Counted from the stretch's first letter, positions 8,203-17,273 are shown. The stretch is DNA of 64,000 nucleotides from Gammaproteobacteria bacterium RIFCSPHIGHO2_12_FULL_39_24 (GCA_001802455.1 MGXZ01000002.1:44089-108088), one strand, 5' to 3'. Notes: generated from the letters alone by a model not told the origin. A program made the numbers and translations.

Positions 8203-8708
8203 CACGCAAAATGGTATTCGCAATTGGAATTCTTTTAAGCGTTCTGCTATTTCCAGGATGTCAGCAAAAAAAAACCCATGCTGCGCAAGATGCAAAAAAA
8301 TATATCGATGTACTAGAAAAAGCGATGGAGCAAACAACACAAAAAGAATTGAAAAAAAAATCTGCTATCCCCGCTTATGTTTACGATGCTGATCACATAC
8401 GAGATCCTTTTGAGTTACCAACAACAGTAAAAAAGAAAAAAGAACATGAAAATGTGATATTGCAGGATGTTGCGCTAGATAGTTTGAAATTAACGGGAAT
8501 TGTATTGCATGACAATGATCGTGTTGCGATTTTTCGCGCAAACGATGGCAAGCTTTATTCAATCCGAGTGGGCACACGAGTGGGGTTGCAAGAGGCTCTG
8601 CTAACACAGATTGGTCGGAATGAGGTAAAATTTAAGATTGAGATTGATACGGGAGCGGGGCAGGAGTCTCGTGATGTCACCCTATCTCTGCAGGAGTCGC
8701 CACCATGA
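8199..8708 (+). CDS. pilP: Type IV pilus lipoprotein PilP
   Basis: The start overlaps the pilO stop in ATGA. The 169-residue product has a lipoprotein signal peptide with lipobox LFPGC, acylated Cys near residue 21. A disordered Lys-rich stretch follows, then the conserved RDPFE motif near residues 68-72 and a small beta domain containing LDSLKLTGIV and the IRVGTRVG motif. PilP is an inner-membrane-anchored periplasmic protein that contacts PilN/PilO at one end and the PilQ secretin at the other. The end overlaps the pilQ start by 4 bp, so translation of the whole pilMNOPQ block is coupled. Confidence 0.9.
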   Translation: MTRKMVFAIGILLSVLLFPGCQQKKTHAAQDAKKYIDVLEKAMEQTTQKELKKKSAIPAYVYDADHIRDPFELPTTVKKKKEHENVILQDVALDSLKLTGIVLHDNDRVAIFRANDGKLYSIRVGTRVGLQEALLTQIGRNEVKFKIEIDTGAGQESRDVTLSLQESPP

Positions 8709-10270
8709 GACACTGTTTACGCAAAATGTTATTTTGCGTTTTAATCATCATGATTGCTGCCACCAGTGCGTTAGCCGCATATCAACAGACAAAGATTCCC
8801 CCTCATTATTCTGCATTGCAAAGTAATTCAACTGAAACAGAACACGTTATTCCAAAAGTGAGTGTCAGTGATGATGGTGCGACGGCCGTAGTGCGCACAC
8901 CACAATTCGACGCAGCCAAATCAAATCGTTACACTGGTGATAGTGCAGGTCAGCGTATTTCTTTGAATTTCACGAATATCAAAGTGCGCGAGTTGTTACA
9001 GATTGTCGCACAATTTACAAAATTAAATTTCGTTATTAATGACACCGTCAAAGGAGAAATGTCGATTCATCTACATCAAGTACCTTGGACACAAGCATTA
9101 GATGTGATTTTGAAATCTCAAAATTTGGGTGAGCGTCAATCTGGAAATATAGTTTATATTGCGCCGCTGAGCGAATTGATGAAACAACAAATTGATGAGC
9201 TAGAAGCGAAACAGCGTATGAGTGATTTGGTGCCACTAGCAGATAAAGTGATACGTTTGAATTATGCAGATGCAGAAGAAGTGCAAAATATTTTAACGAC
9301 TAAAAATATTTCCGTGTTATCGTCACGTGGTACAACCAGTATTGATAAGCGAACTAATTCAGTGTGGATTCGCGATACACCTGATCACATCAAAACCATT
9401 ACGAAATTAATTAAACAAATTGATCATCCTGTTAAACAAGTCATGATTGAAGCGCGTATTGTTAATATTGACCGTAAATTTGAAAGACAATTGGGTGCGC
9501 GATTTGGTTTAACCAAACCGTCACAATTATCCGGTACGTTACAGGGTGCGAATCAATTACAGGTAGCGCAAGGTAATCCATCAGCAGTGCCCTTTGCGAA
9601 TCGACTCAATTTTAATATTCCCGCAACCGGCAATATTTTTGGATCAACAACGCCCGCCGGCAGTATTGGTTTGGCGCTGGCAAAATTAGGCTCCACTTTT
9701 GTTGATATGGAGTTAAGTGCGCTGGAACAACAAAACGATTTAGATATTATTTCATCGCCACGGTTAATTACTTCCAACCAACAAAAAGCCTACATTGAAA
9801 CAGGCGAACAAATTCCGTATCAAGATTCCAGTTCCAGTGGTGCGACAACAGTTCAGTTTGTGGATGCGCTATTGAAATTAGAAGTGACGCCACAAATTAC
9901 GCCGGATAATCGCGTTATTTTAGATTTAAAAGTTACCAATAATAGTGCGGGCACGCCCATTTCATTGAATGTACCGGGTGGTTCGGGTCAGACCAGTGGT
10001 GTAACCAATACAGCGGGAACAGCAATTCCTATTAACAAAGAAGAAGAAAGTTCACGTATTTTGTTAAACGATAATCAAACTGTGGTGCTGGGTGGTGTGT
10101 ATGAACGCCGAAAATCCAATGTCGTTACGCGCATTCCATTTTTAAGCAAGATTCCATTGCTGGGCAATTTATTTAAAAATACCGATAAAAGCACTGATGA
10201 TGCTGAGTTGTTAATTTTCTTAACTCCGCATATTATTCACAAACCCTCTCAAGCTTCTTCATCGTATTAG
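8705..10270 (+). CDS. pilQ: Type IV pilus secretin PilQ (short form)
   Basis: A 521-residue outer-membrane secretin. A signal peptide ending near ALAAY is followed by about 60 low-complexity residues, an STN/N0-type domain (FTNIKVRELLQIVAQFTKLNFVIND, broken in two here for length) near residues 85-150, an N1 domain with the VNILTTKNIS-like stretch, and the secretin domain from about residue 240 containing DIISSPRLIT, VLGGVYERR and IPFLSKIPLLGNLFKNT. The end, LLIFLTPHII, is typical. Most PilQ proteins are about 700 residues and carry one or two AMIN domains that bind peptidoglycan; there is no room for these here, so this is a shortened form. It is followed after 8 bp by the TPR gene. Confidence 0.92.
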   Translation: MRHCLRKMLFCVLIIMIAATSALAAYQQTKIPPHYSALQSNSTETEHVIPKVSVSDDGATAVVRTPQFDAAKSNRYTGDSAGQRISLNFTNIKVRELLQIVAQFTKLNFVINDTVKGEMSIHLHQVPWTQALDVILKSQNLGERQSGNIVYIAPLSELMKQQIDELEAKQRMSDLVPLADKVIRLNYADAEEVQNILTTKNISVLSSRGTTSIDKRTNSVWIRDTPDHIKTITKLIKQIDHPVKQVMIEARIVNIDRKFERQLGARFGLTKPSQLSGTLQGANQLQVAQGNPSAVPFANRLNFNIPATGNIFGSTTPAGSIGLALAKLGSTFVDMELSALEQQNDLDIISSPRLITSNQQKAYIETGEQIPYQDSSSSGATTVQFVDALLKLEVTPQITPDNRVILDLKVTNNSAGTPISLNVPGGSGQTSGVTNTAGTAIPINKEEESSRILLNDNQTVVLGGVYERRKSNVVTRIPFLSKIPLLGNLFKNTDKSTDDAELLIFLTPHIIHKPSQASSSY

Positions 10271-10278
10271 AGTCAATT

Positions 10279-10977
10279 ATGAAAAAATATTTTTGGGTTT
10301 ACATGATTATTTTATGCTGCTTTTCTGATGCGCTATTTGCTGCAAAATATAATTCAGCAGCAGCGGTGACCAATGCGCGATTAGGATTGGCTTATTTATC
10401 AAAAGGATTTTACACACAAAGTAAAGAACGATTGTTGAGCGCGCTTCGTGATGACCCCGCAATTGCTGCGGGTTGGTACAGCATGGCATTTTATCTTGAA
10501 AAAACAGGTAATAATATGCTTGCAGAAAAATATTATCGAAAAGCCATTGCAGTTGAGCCGCATTCTGGTTCCGCAAAAAATAATTACGGTACTTTTTTAT
10601 GTCGATCAGGCCGATATCCAGAATCCATCCACTATTTTGTTCAAGCAGCGAATGAAAAAACGTATTTGGATTCGGCGGGGGCGTATGAAAATGCCGGTAT
10701 TTGCGCTTTAATGATGAAGGACAATAAAGCAGCGACGCAGTATTTTCATCAAGCGTTACAGAATAATCCGAGTATGCCATTTTCATTATTGAATATGGCA
10801 AAATTAAGTCACTTGAATGGTGATGATTCTGCCGCAGAAAAATATTTTGTTGATTTTAAAGAAGTTGCGCTGAATAATAAATCAGCGGCGACGGTGCAAC
10901 GTTATCAGCAATATGTGTTTTCCAATGCAATACAAAATAATTCGCAAAGTAATATCACGTTACCACAACCGAAATAA
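10279..10977 (+). CDS. pilF: PilF/PilW-like TPR protein for PilQ assembly
   Basis: A 232-residue protein with a signal peptide (FWVYMIILCCFSDALFAA) and about five to six tetratricopeptide repeats, for example AAGWYSMAFYLEKTGNNMLA and SAKNNYGTFLCRSGRYPESI. The spacing and the NYGTFLC motif match the PilF pilotin of type IV pili, which is needed to bring the secretin to the outer membrane. Normal PilF is a lipoprotein, but here the signal ends in A-A rather than in a lipobox, so it seems to be a soluble periplasmic protein. Placing it directly after pilQ supports the assignment; in many bacteria pilF sits with rlmN and ispG instead. Confidence 0.82.
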   Translation: MKKYFWVYMIILCCFSDALFAAKYNSAAAVTNARLGLAYLSKGFYTQSKERLLSALRDDPAIAAGWYSMAFYLEKTGNNMLAEKYYRKAIAVEPHSGSAKNNYGTFLCRSGRYPESIHYFVQAANEKTYLDSAGAYENAGICALMMKDNKAATQYFHQALQNNPSMPFSLLNMAKLSHLNGDDSAAEKYFVDFKEVALNNKSAATVQRYQQYVFSNAIQNNSQSNITLPQPK

Positions 10978-10988
10978 AGTGCGCATGA

Positions 10989-13067
10989 TTATTTACCTTT
11001 TAAGTTAGTCAGCTTAACAAATTCTTCGAATGCGGTAGCGCTTAATGGTTTTGAAAAATAATAACCTTGAATTTCATCACATTCGTTGAGTTTCAAAAAT
11101 TGATATTGTTTTTTTGTCTCAACGCCTTCAGCAACAATTCTAAACTTCATCCGTTTTGCAATAGCGACAATGGCAAGCAAAACAGAATCATTAAAATGAG
11201 GTTGCTCAATCTGATCAACAAATGATTTGTCAATTTTTAAATAAGAAATATGAAATTGATTTAAATAACTTAAATTTGAATAGCCCGTTCCAAAATCATC
11301 AATCGCAATTTTAATACCCAAATTATTTAATTCATTGAGCGTGGTCGCTACTTTTTCTTCCAGCAGAAAAAAGCTTTCTGTGACTTCGAGTATTATTTTT
11401 TTTGACAGCACTGAATCGCGATAAATGACATGATTAATGTGATCAACAAAATGCATGTCTAGTAACTGTTTAGCGGAAACATTAATGGTTACCGCCACAT
11501 CAGCAATGTTATTTTTTCTCCACAACCGTACTTGTCGAATAGCGGTTTCAATTACCCATCGACCAATTGAAGTCATCATGCCGATATCTTCAATAATAGG
11601 GATAAATTCCGTCGGTGAAACTTGGCCCAATTCTTTGTTTTTCCATCTCAATAAGGCTTCCACTTTATCAAATTTATTTTCTATTATGTTGTAAATGGGT
11701 TGATAATGAAGCTCAAATTCATTGTGTTGAATGGCATTATGTAATTCATTTTCAATTTTCATTCGACGGGAAATCGTGTTATTCAGTGATTTGGTGTAAA
11801 GGCATAGTTGATTTCGGCCGTTGTGTTTTGCTTGATACATGGCAATATCGGCATTGCGAATTAATGTTTCTGGATTGTTGCCACAATCAGAATAATGAAC
11901 AACACCGATGCTAATCGTAATATTGAATTCATGATCAGCGTAACTAAATTTTTTTCGGGTGGCTTTCAAAATACGATTAGCAACTCCACTCATTTTTTTA
12001 ATATCGCTGACGCTGTGAATTAAAATAATAAATTCATCGCCACTAATGCGTGAAATAATATCCTGTTTTTGTAAAATATTTTGAATGCGTTTACCAAATA
12101 AACACAATAATTCATCCCCAATATGATGTCCTAGTGTGTCATTAATATTTTTAAAACGATCAATGTCGATAAACAGCAATCCAAAGTTTTTATGATGAAT
12201 CAAGGCTTTTTTTATGCGATATCGAATGGCATCTTCCAGGTAAGCTTTGTTGGGCAGACCCGTTAGTGCATCATGCACTGCTTTATAGTGCAAAATATTT
12301 TCAAGTTCTTTACTTTTGGTGATGTTATTGATGATGCAGACAAAATGCGAAATGCCAGCTTGATCTTTATCGTATAGCGGGTCAATATCTATTGTTAACC
12401 ACAATAGGTTGTCATTAATTTTGCATTGCAGCGAAATACTCCCTTTGTATTGTTCATGAAAAATGTCGATGAGTTTATCATGATGTAATTCAAGTTCGGG
12501 AAATAAGGTAAGAAATGAATGTTGCACTATTTTTGTTTCATTGAGATTCAGTAAATGAGCACTGGCTGGATTAAGATACATGATCGTTAATTGCGAATTA
12601 TTTTCGATAAGAATAATGCCGTGAGTACTGGCTGAAATCGCTCTTTTCGTTAATCGCAGTGATTCTTCTTGTTTTCGTTTTTCAGTGACATCACGAAAAC
12701 TCCACACACGTCCCACAATTTCATTGCCAATGCGATGCGGTTGTGAATACCGTTCTGCAATCTTTCCATTTTTAAAATGGATGTCCCCCATATCCCCTTC
12801 TTGATCAGGATGCATCATGAGATATCGCATTTGTGAAATTAATTCTTTCGGATCTTTTAATAAACTCAGCAGATAAGTAAGCCACGCATTTTCTTCGCCT
12901 TTTTCAAATAGTTCTGCAGGTACTTCAGTGATCTCTAATAATTTTTGATTAAAATCGACGAGCTTTCCATTTTTGTCGATAATTAAAATAGCATCGGCAG
13001 TTGATTCTAATGTTGCGCGTGTGACAGACAGCGCTTTTTCTAATTCTTGCGTGCGTTTTTGTGTCAT
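10989..13067 (-). CDS. PAS-PAS-GGDEF-EAL cyclic-di-GMP enzyme
   Basis: A 692-residue protein with two PAS domains (about residues 15-130 and 135-255), a GGDEF domain and a C-terminal EAL domain. The diguanylate cyclase motif reads SGDEF near residues 342-346. The phosphodiesterase domain keeps EALLRW near 470, DDFGTGYSNLSYL, KIDKSFV and AEGVET, so cyclic-di-GMP hydrolysis looks intact; the synthase half may be active or only regulatory. There is no membrane segment, so it is cytoplasmic. I choose ATG 13067, which overlaps the stop of the upstream gene as ATGA, over the TTG at 13085. Its position inside the pilus locus, near pilZ, suggests a link to pilus control. Confidence 0.93.
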   Translation of the reverse strand: MTQKRTQELEKALSVTRATLESTADAILIIDKNGKLVDFNQKLLEITEVPAELFEKGEENAWLTYLLSLLKDPKELISQMRYLMMHPDQEGDMGDIHFKNGKIAERYSQPHRIGNEIVGRVWSFRDVTEKRKQEESLRLTKRAISASTHGIILIENNSQLTIMYLNPASAHLLNLNETKIVQHSFLTLFPELELHHDKLIDIFHEQYKGSISLQCKINDNLLWLTIDIDPLYDKDQAGISHFVCIINNITKSKELENILHYKAVHDALTGLPNKAYLEDAIRYRIKKALIHHKNFGLLFIDIDRFKNINDTLGHHIGDELLCLFGKRIQNILQKQDIISRISGDEFIILIHSVSDIKKMSGVANRILKATRKKFSYADHEFNITISIGVVHYSDCGNNPETLIRNADIAMYQAKHNGRNQLCLYTKSLNNTISRRMKIENELHNAIQHNEFELHYQPIYNIIENKFDKVEALLRWKNKELGQVSPTEFIPIIEDIGMMTSIGRWVIETAIRQVRLWRKNNIADVAVTINVSAKQLLDMHFVDHINHVIYRDSVLSKKIILEVTESFFLLEEKVATTLNELNNLGIKIAIDDFGTGYSNLSYLNQFHISYLKIDKSFVDQIEQPHFNDSVLLAIVAIAKRMKFRIVAEGVETKKQYQFLKLNECDEIQGYYFSKPLSATAFEEFVKLTNLKGK

Positions 13068-13474
13068 GCGAGTACCCGACTCCAACTCAAACCAACACCG
13101 AAACTGTACGCTGCCACTGTGGCAATTTGATTTGCCGAACCAGAAAATAAATTTCTGGAGATGAGAATTTGTTTTGGAATAAAAGTAAGAACACCATTAA
13201 TAAAATCTTTTTTCGACACTTTTTCTGTTGCATCCAACGAGAATATATTTTCTGTTGCACAGCTGAGTGATAACACCCCTTCGCCATGGTTAAAACCAGC
13301 GCGTAAAGTTGTTTTTGAATTGAGTGCCCATTGAATGCCAGTTTTATACATTGTGATATTATGATCGTGTGTGATTTTATTGAGGCCATAATCATCAGTA
13401 TCATTCACGGCAAAAACTGATGTTGTTGCGAAAAAACCACTGATGGCGAGCGCTATCGAAAATGTAAGCCTCAT
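13064..13474 (-). CDS. Short outer-membrane-like protein, possible FadL/OmpP1 remnant
   Basis: A 136-residue frame with a clear signal peptide (LTFSIALAISGFFATTSVFA). Part of the mature sequence, MYKTGIQWALNSKTTLRAGFNHGE, resembles the last strands of FadL/OmpP1-type barrels, where Y-K-x-G-x-Q and L-R-x-G-x-N-x-G are common (quoted with positions about 42-65). The end, SFGVGLSWSRV, could be a further strand, though the final residue is Ala rather than the usual aromatic. At only 136 residues it cannot form a FadL barrel, so it looks like an internal deletion product joining the signal peptide to the barrel's end, or a small unrelated outer-membrane protein. It overlaps the GGDEF/EAL gene start by 4 bp. 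Confidence 0.55.
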   Translation of the reverse strand: MRLTFSIALAISGFFATTSVFAVNDTDDYGLNKITHDHNITMYKTGIQWALNSKTTLRAGFNHGEGVLSLSCATENIFSLDATEKVSKKDFINGVLTFIPKQILISRNLFSGSANQIATVAAYSFGVGLSWSRVLA

Positions 13475-13497
13475 GGCTTCAAGTCCTTTTATTTATG

Positions 13498-13833
13498 TCA
13501 CATCGTATCCGATTGTTCGTCGCCATTGTCTTTAAAATCTTTTAATAATGCTTGTGCTGCTAGTCGAAATGCTTGTCCTTCATCGCCATTGCATTGAACG
13601 CCGATACCAGAATGTGGATTTGAATTGGGGGTAATCCACATAATTTCACCGGTGAAAGTAAAGTGATGTGCATTTTCCGGTAATGTGATACTCACCGTGA
13701 CCAGATCGCTCAAATGAAATATTTCATGGGTAGGAATAAAAATACCGCTGTCATGCACAAATATCATAAAAGAATGCTTTAATGCGCCAATACTGGTGAA
13801 TTGATGATTGATTATTTTTGTATTATTTTCCAT
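13498..13833 (-). CDS. pilZ: Type IV pilus-type PilZ domain protein
   Basis: The ATG at 13833 shares its A with the stop of the pilin gene upstream (TAATG) and gives 111 residues. The domain shows the PilZ beta-barrel pattern of the pilus-associated subfamily: SGIFIPTHEIFHLSDLV, then VTVSITLPE, TFTGEIMWITP and HSGIGVQ. The RxxxR motif used by most PilZ domains to hold cyclic-di-GMP is absent, as in the PilZ proteins of Pseudomonas and Xanthomonas that instead bind PilB and FimX-like GGDEF/EAL proteins. Co-transcription with pilB, pilC and a pilin, and a GGDEF/EAL protein two genes downstream, fit that arrangement. Confidence 0.82.
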   Translation of the reverse strand: MENNTKIINHQFTSIGALKHSFMIFVHDSGIFIPTHEIFHLSDLVTVSITLPENAHHFTFTGEIMWITPNSNPHSGIGVQCNGDEGQAFRLAAQALLKDFKDNGDEQSDTM

Positions 13834-14231
13834 TATTGTGACCAGCAATCCGTGTTGGGTGATGAAGAATTAGTTTGCGTGCCATTGGCAAACGTAATGG
13901 TAAAGCTAGCGCAATTTGTGTCTGCAGCTTGACTGCCTTGTGCTGTGGCAGTGAGTGTGTAATTGGTGTTGCCATTGGATGGCACGGATAATGTGTAGTA
14001 TCCATCCACTGAAGCGCTCCCACTCCAAACATTGCCTAACGTACCATACGTTGTATTATTCAACCGATATTTTTCTTGCGCAATTTGAAGTAATAATAAT
14101 GATTTAATTGCATCACTGCGATTACCCCTGAGAATGTAGCTTTGATAAGCGGGCGTAAGGACGGCAGCAAGAATAAAAATAATCACCAACACAATGAGTA
14201 TTTCAATCATTGAAAAACCTTTACATTTCAT
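13833..14231 (-). CDS. pilE: Type IV pilin, PilE-like minor pilin
   Basis: A 132-residue prepilin with a very short leader MKCKG before FSMIEILIVLVIIFILAAVL; Glu5 is present. The mature protein continues with YQSYILRGNRSDAIKSLLLLQ, a PilE signature, and ends with two cysteines (TNCASF and DCWSQ) that would form the D-region disulfide. PilE-like minor pilins act in pilus priming together with PilV and PilW. The ATG follows AGGTG at good spacing. It lies 12 bp after pilC and overlaps pilZ. Compared with the pilA product at 17293 it has a different disulfide region, so I take it as the minor one. Confidence 0.85.
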   Translation of the reverse strand: MKCKGFSMIEILIVLVIIFILAAVLTPAYQSYILRGNRSDAIKSLLLLQIAQEKYRLNNTTYGTLGNVWSGSASVDGYYTLSVPSNGNTNYTLTATAQGSQAADTNCASFTITFANGTQTNSSSPNTDCWSQ

Positions 14232-14243
14232 CGCAACACCTTT

Positions 14244-15473
14244 TTATTTGATTGCCATTCCCAAATTGAAAATAGGTAAATACATTGCAAAAACAAATAC
14301 ACCCACAATAATGCCGACGAAAATAATCATCAATGGTTCAATTAAGGTAGTGAGTCCGTCAACGGTTGTGTCGACTTGATCGCTATAATATTGCCCTACT
14401 TTTCGCAGCATCATATCGAGCGATCCCGATTTTTCACCGATCTCAATCATTTGCGTTACGATTGCTGGAAAGAGTTGTGTTTCGCGAAATGCGCGCGCCA
14501 TGGGTTCACCTTGCGCAACTTGGTCTCGCGCATGTATCACCGCATCGCGATACAAAATATTGGTTGCCACTTTTGAAACACGACCCAATGCATCGATAAG
14601 AGGAATGCCGGCTGTGAGTGTGATTGACAGTGTAGAACAAATTCGCGCAATCGTTGCTTTTTGAATCAAATCTCCAAATAATATTATTTTCAAATATAAC
14701 GCATCTCGTCCATATTGAAAACGTTCTGAATGGGCGCTCAAATATCGATAACCATAAATGAACCCAAACAGAATTAATAAAATAAGCCACCACTCTTCAC
14801 GAACAAAGTTAGAAAAACTGATTATGTTGAGTGTAAAAGCGGGTAATTTTGCATTAAATGAAGCATAAATTTTTTGAAAGCGCGGCACTAAAAAAACCAG
14901 CAATCCAATAACAATGAGAATCGCAACGGTTAAAACTGTGAGTGGATAATACATCGCTTTTTTAACGCGATTTTTGAGACGTTCGTGATGCTCTAAATAA
15001 TCAGCAACCTCGCTCACCATTTTATCCAGCGTACCCGATTGCTCGCCCGCATTAATTAATCCACAAATCAGCGGACTAAAAAATTCAGGATAATGGATGA
15101 GTGCTTCAGCAAAAGTGTTGCCTGTCGCAACATCATCGCGAATGGTGAGCAGTAATGCGCGTAGTCTTACTTTTTCGGCACCCAGCGACATAATTTCCAG
15201 TGATTGAACCAATGGCACACCCGATGCAATTAATGTAGAGAGTTGTCGCATCGTATAAACAATATCTTTCACTTTTATTTTTCTGTCTGCTTTGCCGGGT
15301 AACATCCACAGATGTCGACGTTTGAGATAAGTAATCGCCACACCTAAACGTCGCGTTTCATTTTCAGCACTCACATCATCTTCTGCTACGACAATGCCAA
15401 TGGCTTTTGCCCCCCATTTGTTGGTGCCTTTCCAAACATAAGGATGATATTTTCCCATCTGAAAATTTTTCAT
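14244..15473 (-). CDS. pilC: Type IV pilus inner-membrane platform protein PilC
   Basis: A 409-residue polytopic protein with two repeated T2SF domains, the first carrying VYTMRQLSTLIASGVPLVQSL and GLINAGEQSGTLD, the second ARICSTLSITLTAGIPLIDAL and MIEIGEKSGSLD. Three membrane helices are visible (near VLTVAILIVIGLLVFLVP, WLILLILFGFIYGY and a C-terminal EPLMIIFVGIIVGVFVFAMY). PilC is the rotor-like platform turned by PilB during extension and PilT during retraction. It follows pilB by 2 bp and precedes pilE, the normal gene order. The N-terminal 60 residues are less conserved but keep the YVWKG element. Confidence 0.93.
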   Translation of the reverse strand: MKNFQMGKYHPYVWKGTNKWGAKAIGIVVAEDDVSAENETRRLGVAITYLKRRHLWMLPGKADRKIKVKDIVYTMRQLSTLIASGVPLVQSLEIMSLGAEKVRLRALLLTIRDDVATGNTFAEALIHYPEFFSPLICGLINAGEQSGTLDKMVSEVADYLEHHERLKNRVKKAMYYPLTVLTVAILIVIGLLVFLVPRFQKIYASFNAKLPAFTLNIISFSNFVREEWWLILLILFGFIYGYRYLSAHSERFQYGRDALYLKIILFGDLIQKATIARICSTLSITLTAGIPLIDALGRVSKVATNILYRDAVIHARDQVAQGEPMARAFRETQLFPAIVTQMIEIGEKSGSLDMMLRKVGQYYSDQVDTTVDGLTTLIEPLMIIFVGIIVGVFVFAMYLPIFNLGMAIK

Positions 15474-15475
15474 GA

Positions 15476-17185
15476 TTATTCCATTGCTGTGATAACGCGA
15501 TTGAGTTCTTCAAAGCTGGTTATTCCTGCTTTGACTTTATTAACGCCGGCTTGCCGCAACGTAATCATTCCTTCTTTTTTGGCTTGTTCAGTAAGTGCGG
15601 CAACATCGCCGCCGTGTAAAATAATATCGCGAATAGCGGGCGTGATTGCCATGAGTTCATAAATACCAGTTCGACCCTTGTAACCATTCGTGCATTTTGT
15701 GCATTGACCGGGTTCGTAAAAAGTGAGTCCCAAATCTTTTTTATCGACACCTTGTTGCAATAAAATATCCGGTGCAATTTTTGCGGGTTTTCTGCAGTGT
15801 CGACAGAGTTTTCGCACCAAGCGTTGCGCAATAATCAATATGACTGAGCTCGCAATATTATACGCTTCAAGACCAATATTGATTAAACGAACGACAGTCA
15901 TAGGTGCGTTGTTGGTGTGAATGGTGGATAACACTAAGTGACCCGTTTGTGCTGCTTTGATTGCAATGTCGGCGGTTTCCAAATCGCGAATTTCACCGAC
16001 CATAATAATATCGGGATCTTGTCGCAAAAATGCGCGCATGGCCCTGGCAAACGTGAGACCGGTTTTGGCATTCATGTGAACTTGATTGACACCAGGCATA
16101 TAAATTTCAATAGGATCTTCAATCGTGCAAATATTTTCTTCAATGGAATTTAATAATTTAATGGCTGTGTAGAGTGAAACGGTTTTACCGGAACCGGTAG
16201 GGCCGGTTACTAAAATAATACCTTGCGGTTCATGAACCGCTTTTAAATACATTGCTTGTTGTGCGTCTTCCATTCCGAGTGCGCTAATATCCAGCGGGAT
16301 GGCATCGGGATCTAAAATTCGCAATACTACTTTTTCGCCGTAAATCGTGGGGCAAGTGCTGATACGAAAATCAATTGTTTTATCGCGTGATAACGTAATT
16401 TTAAATCGCCCGTCTTGCGGCACACGATGTTCTGCGATATCTAAACTCGCGAGTATTTTTAATCGCGCAACCATTGCACCTGCGGCTTGAATGGGTGAAC
16501 GTGAGGCTTCATGTAAAATGCCGTCAATTCGATAACGAATTCGAAAATACTTTTCGAATGGTTCGAAATGAATATCCGATGCTTTGATTTTAATGGCCTC
16601 TAATAATAATTGATTGATGTAAGAAACAACGGGTTTGTCGTCGAGATTAACGGCAAGTAATGTTTCTTTAGGTTCTTCGTACGCAGTAATATCAAGATTG
16701 GCCAGCGCACTTTCGCCAATATTTTCTAAACCTGTAACCGTTTGCGCTTCACGCATATCCGTGACCAGCGTGTATAATTTATCTGCTTCAACAATAATTA
16801 ATTTAATTTGTGTGCCCGTTGCAAATGACATTTCACTGGTGTTAATCGGCTCAGGATCCGCCACCCCAAAATACAAAATATTTTTTTTGCGAAGCAGGGG
16901 AATGGCCAATCCTTTTTGCACCACATCAAGTGACATAAACTCGATGGGCATTTTATCGGTTTGATGCACATCAAGATTATAAAGTGGCAACGCAAAAAAA
17001 CGAGAAACGGACTCGGCCAGCGCCAACGGTGTAACCCATTTTTTTTCTTGAAGATAAAGTGAAAACGGAAGTTCGTCAGCACGGGCCTGATCAGCCAGTT
17101 CTCTGGCTTGTGCTTCCATGAGCAAGCCTTCCGTCACTAAGTGCTGTGCGAAAGGAGAGAGTGGTGGGGGCGGTGTGAAAGCCAT
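15476..17185 (-). CDS. pilB: Type IV pilus assembly ATPase PilB
   Basis: From the ATG at 17185, about 569 residues: an N1D-type N-terminal domain (about 1-150), then the ATPase core with SDIHFEP, Walker A GPTGSGKT near residues 328-335, the Asp box TIEDPIE, Walker B DIIMVGEIRD and His box STIHTNNA. A tetracysteine zinc site (two CxxC pairs near residues 461/464 and 495/498) is complete, as usual for PilB. The hexamer drives pilus extension. A TTG at 17209 extends the frame, but GAGA six bases before the ATG and the family's usual start favour 17185. It sits downstream of pilA across an intrinsic terminator, so its expression may be lower than that of pilA. Confidence 0.93.
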   Translation of the reverse strand: MAFTPPPPLSPFAQHLVTEGLLMEAQARELADQARADELPFSLYLQEKKWVTPLALAESVSRFFALPLYNLDVHQTDKMPIEFMSLDVVQKGLAIPLLRKKNILYFGVADPEPINTSEMSFATGTQIKLIIVEADKLYTLVTDMREAQTVTGLENIGESALANLDITAYEEPKETLLAVNLDDKPVVSYINQLLLEAIKIKASDIHFEPFEKYFRIRYRIDGILHEASRSPIQAAGAMVARLKILASLDIAEHRVPQDGRFKITLSRDKTIDFRISTCPTIYGEKVVLRILDPDAIPLDISALGMEDAQQAMYLKAVHEPQGIILVTGPTGSGKTVSLYTAIKLLNSIEENICTIEDPIEIYMPGVNQVHMNAKTGLTFARAMRAFLRQDPDIIMVGEIRDLETADIAIKAAQTGHLVLSTIHTNNAPMTVVRLINIGLEAYNIASSVILIIAQRLVRKLCRHCRKPAKIAPDILLQQGVDKKDLGLTFYEPGQCTKCTNGYKGRTGIYELMAITPAIRDIILHGGDVAALTEQAKKEGMITLRQAGVNKVKAGITSFEELNRVITAME

Positions 17186-17246
17186 TTCGTCTCGCCAAGA
17201 TAATATCAATCGGTTAAGGATAGTATAACAGCAATTTTCACTCCTT

Positions 17247-17273
17247 TAAAAAAAGGAGCCCCAAAAGGGGCTC
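17247..17273 (-). terminator. Intrinsic terminator between pilA and pilB
   Basis: On the minus strand a perfect 7-bp stem (GAGCCCC with GGGGCTC) encloses a TTTT loop and is followed by seven T residues. It lies about 20 bp after the pilA stop and 62 bp before the pilB start, so it should end most pilA transcripts and let pilin be made in excess over PilB. Confidence 0.85.

Noticed and set aside
10307..10801. 164-residue minus-strand frame opposite pilF
   Set aside because: pilF shows regular TPR repeats and a signal peptide; the opposite frame has no recognisable features.
13087..13404. 105-residue minus-strand frame overlapping the FadL-like frame
   Set aside because: It is in another frame of the same strand, has no signal peptide or good start, and the alternative frame shows a clear signal peptide.
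14366..14599. Short frames opposite pilC
   Set aside because: They are antisense shadows of a well-conserved gene with no start signals of their own.
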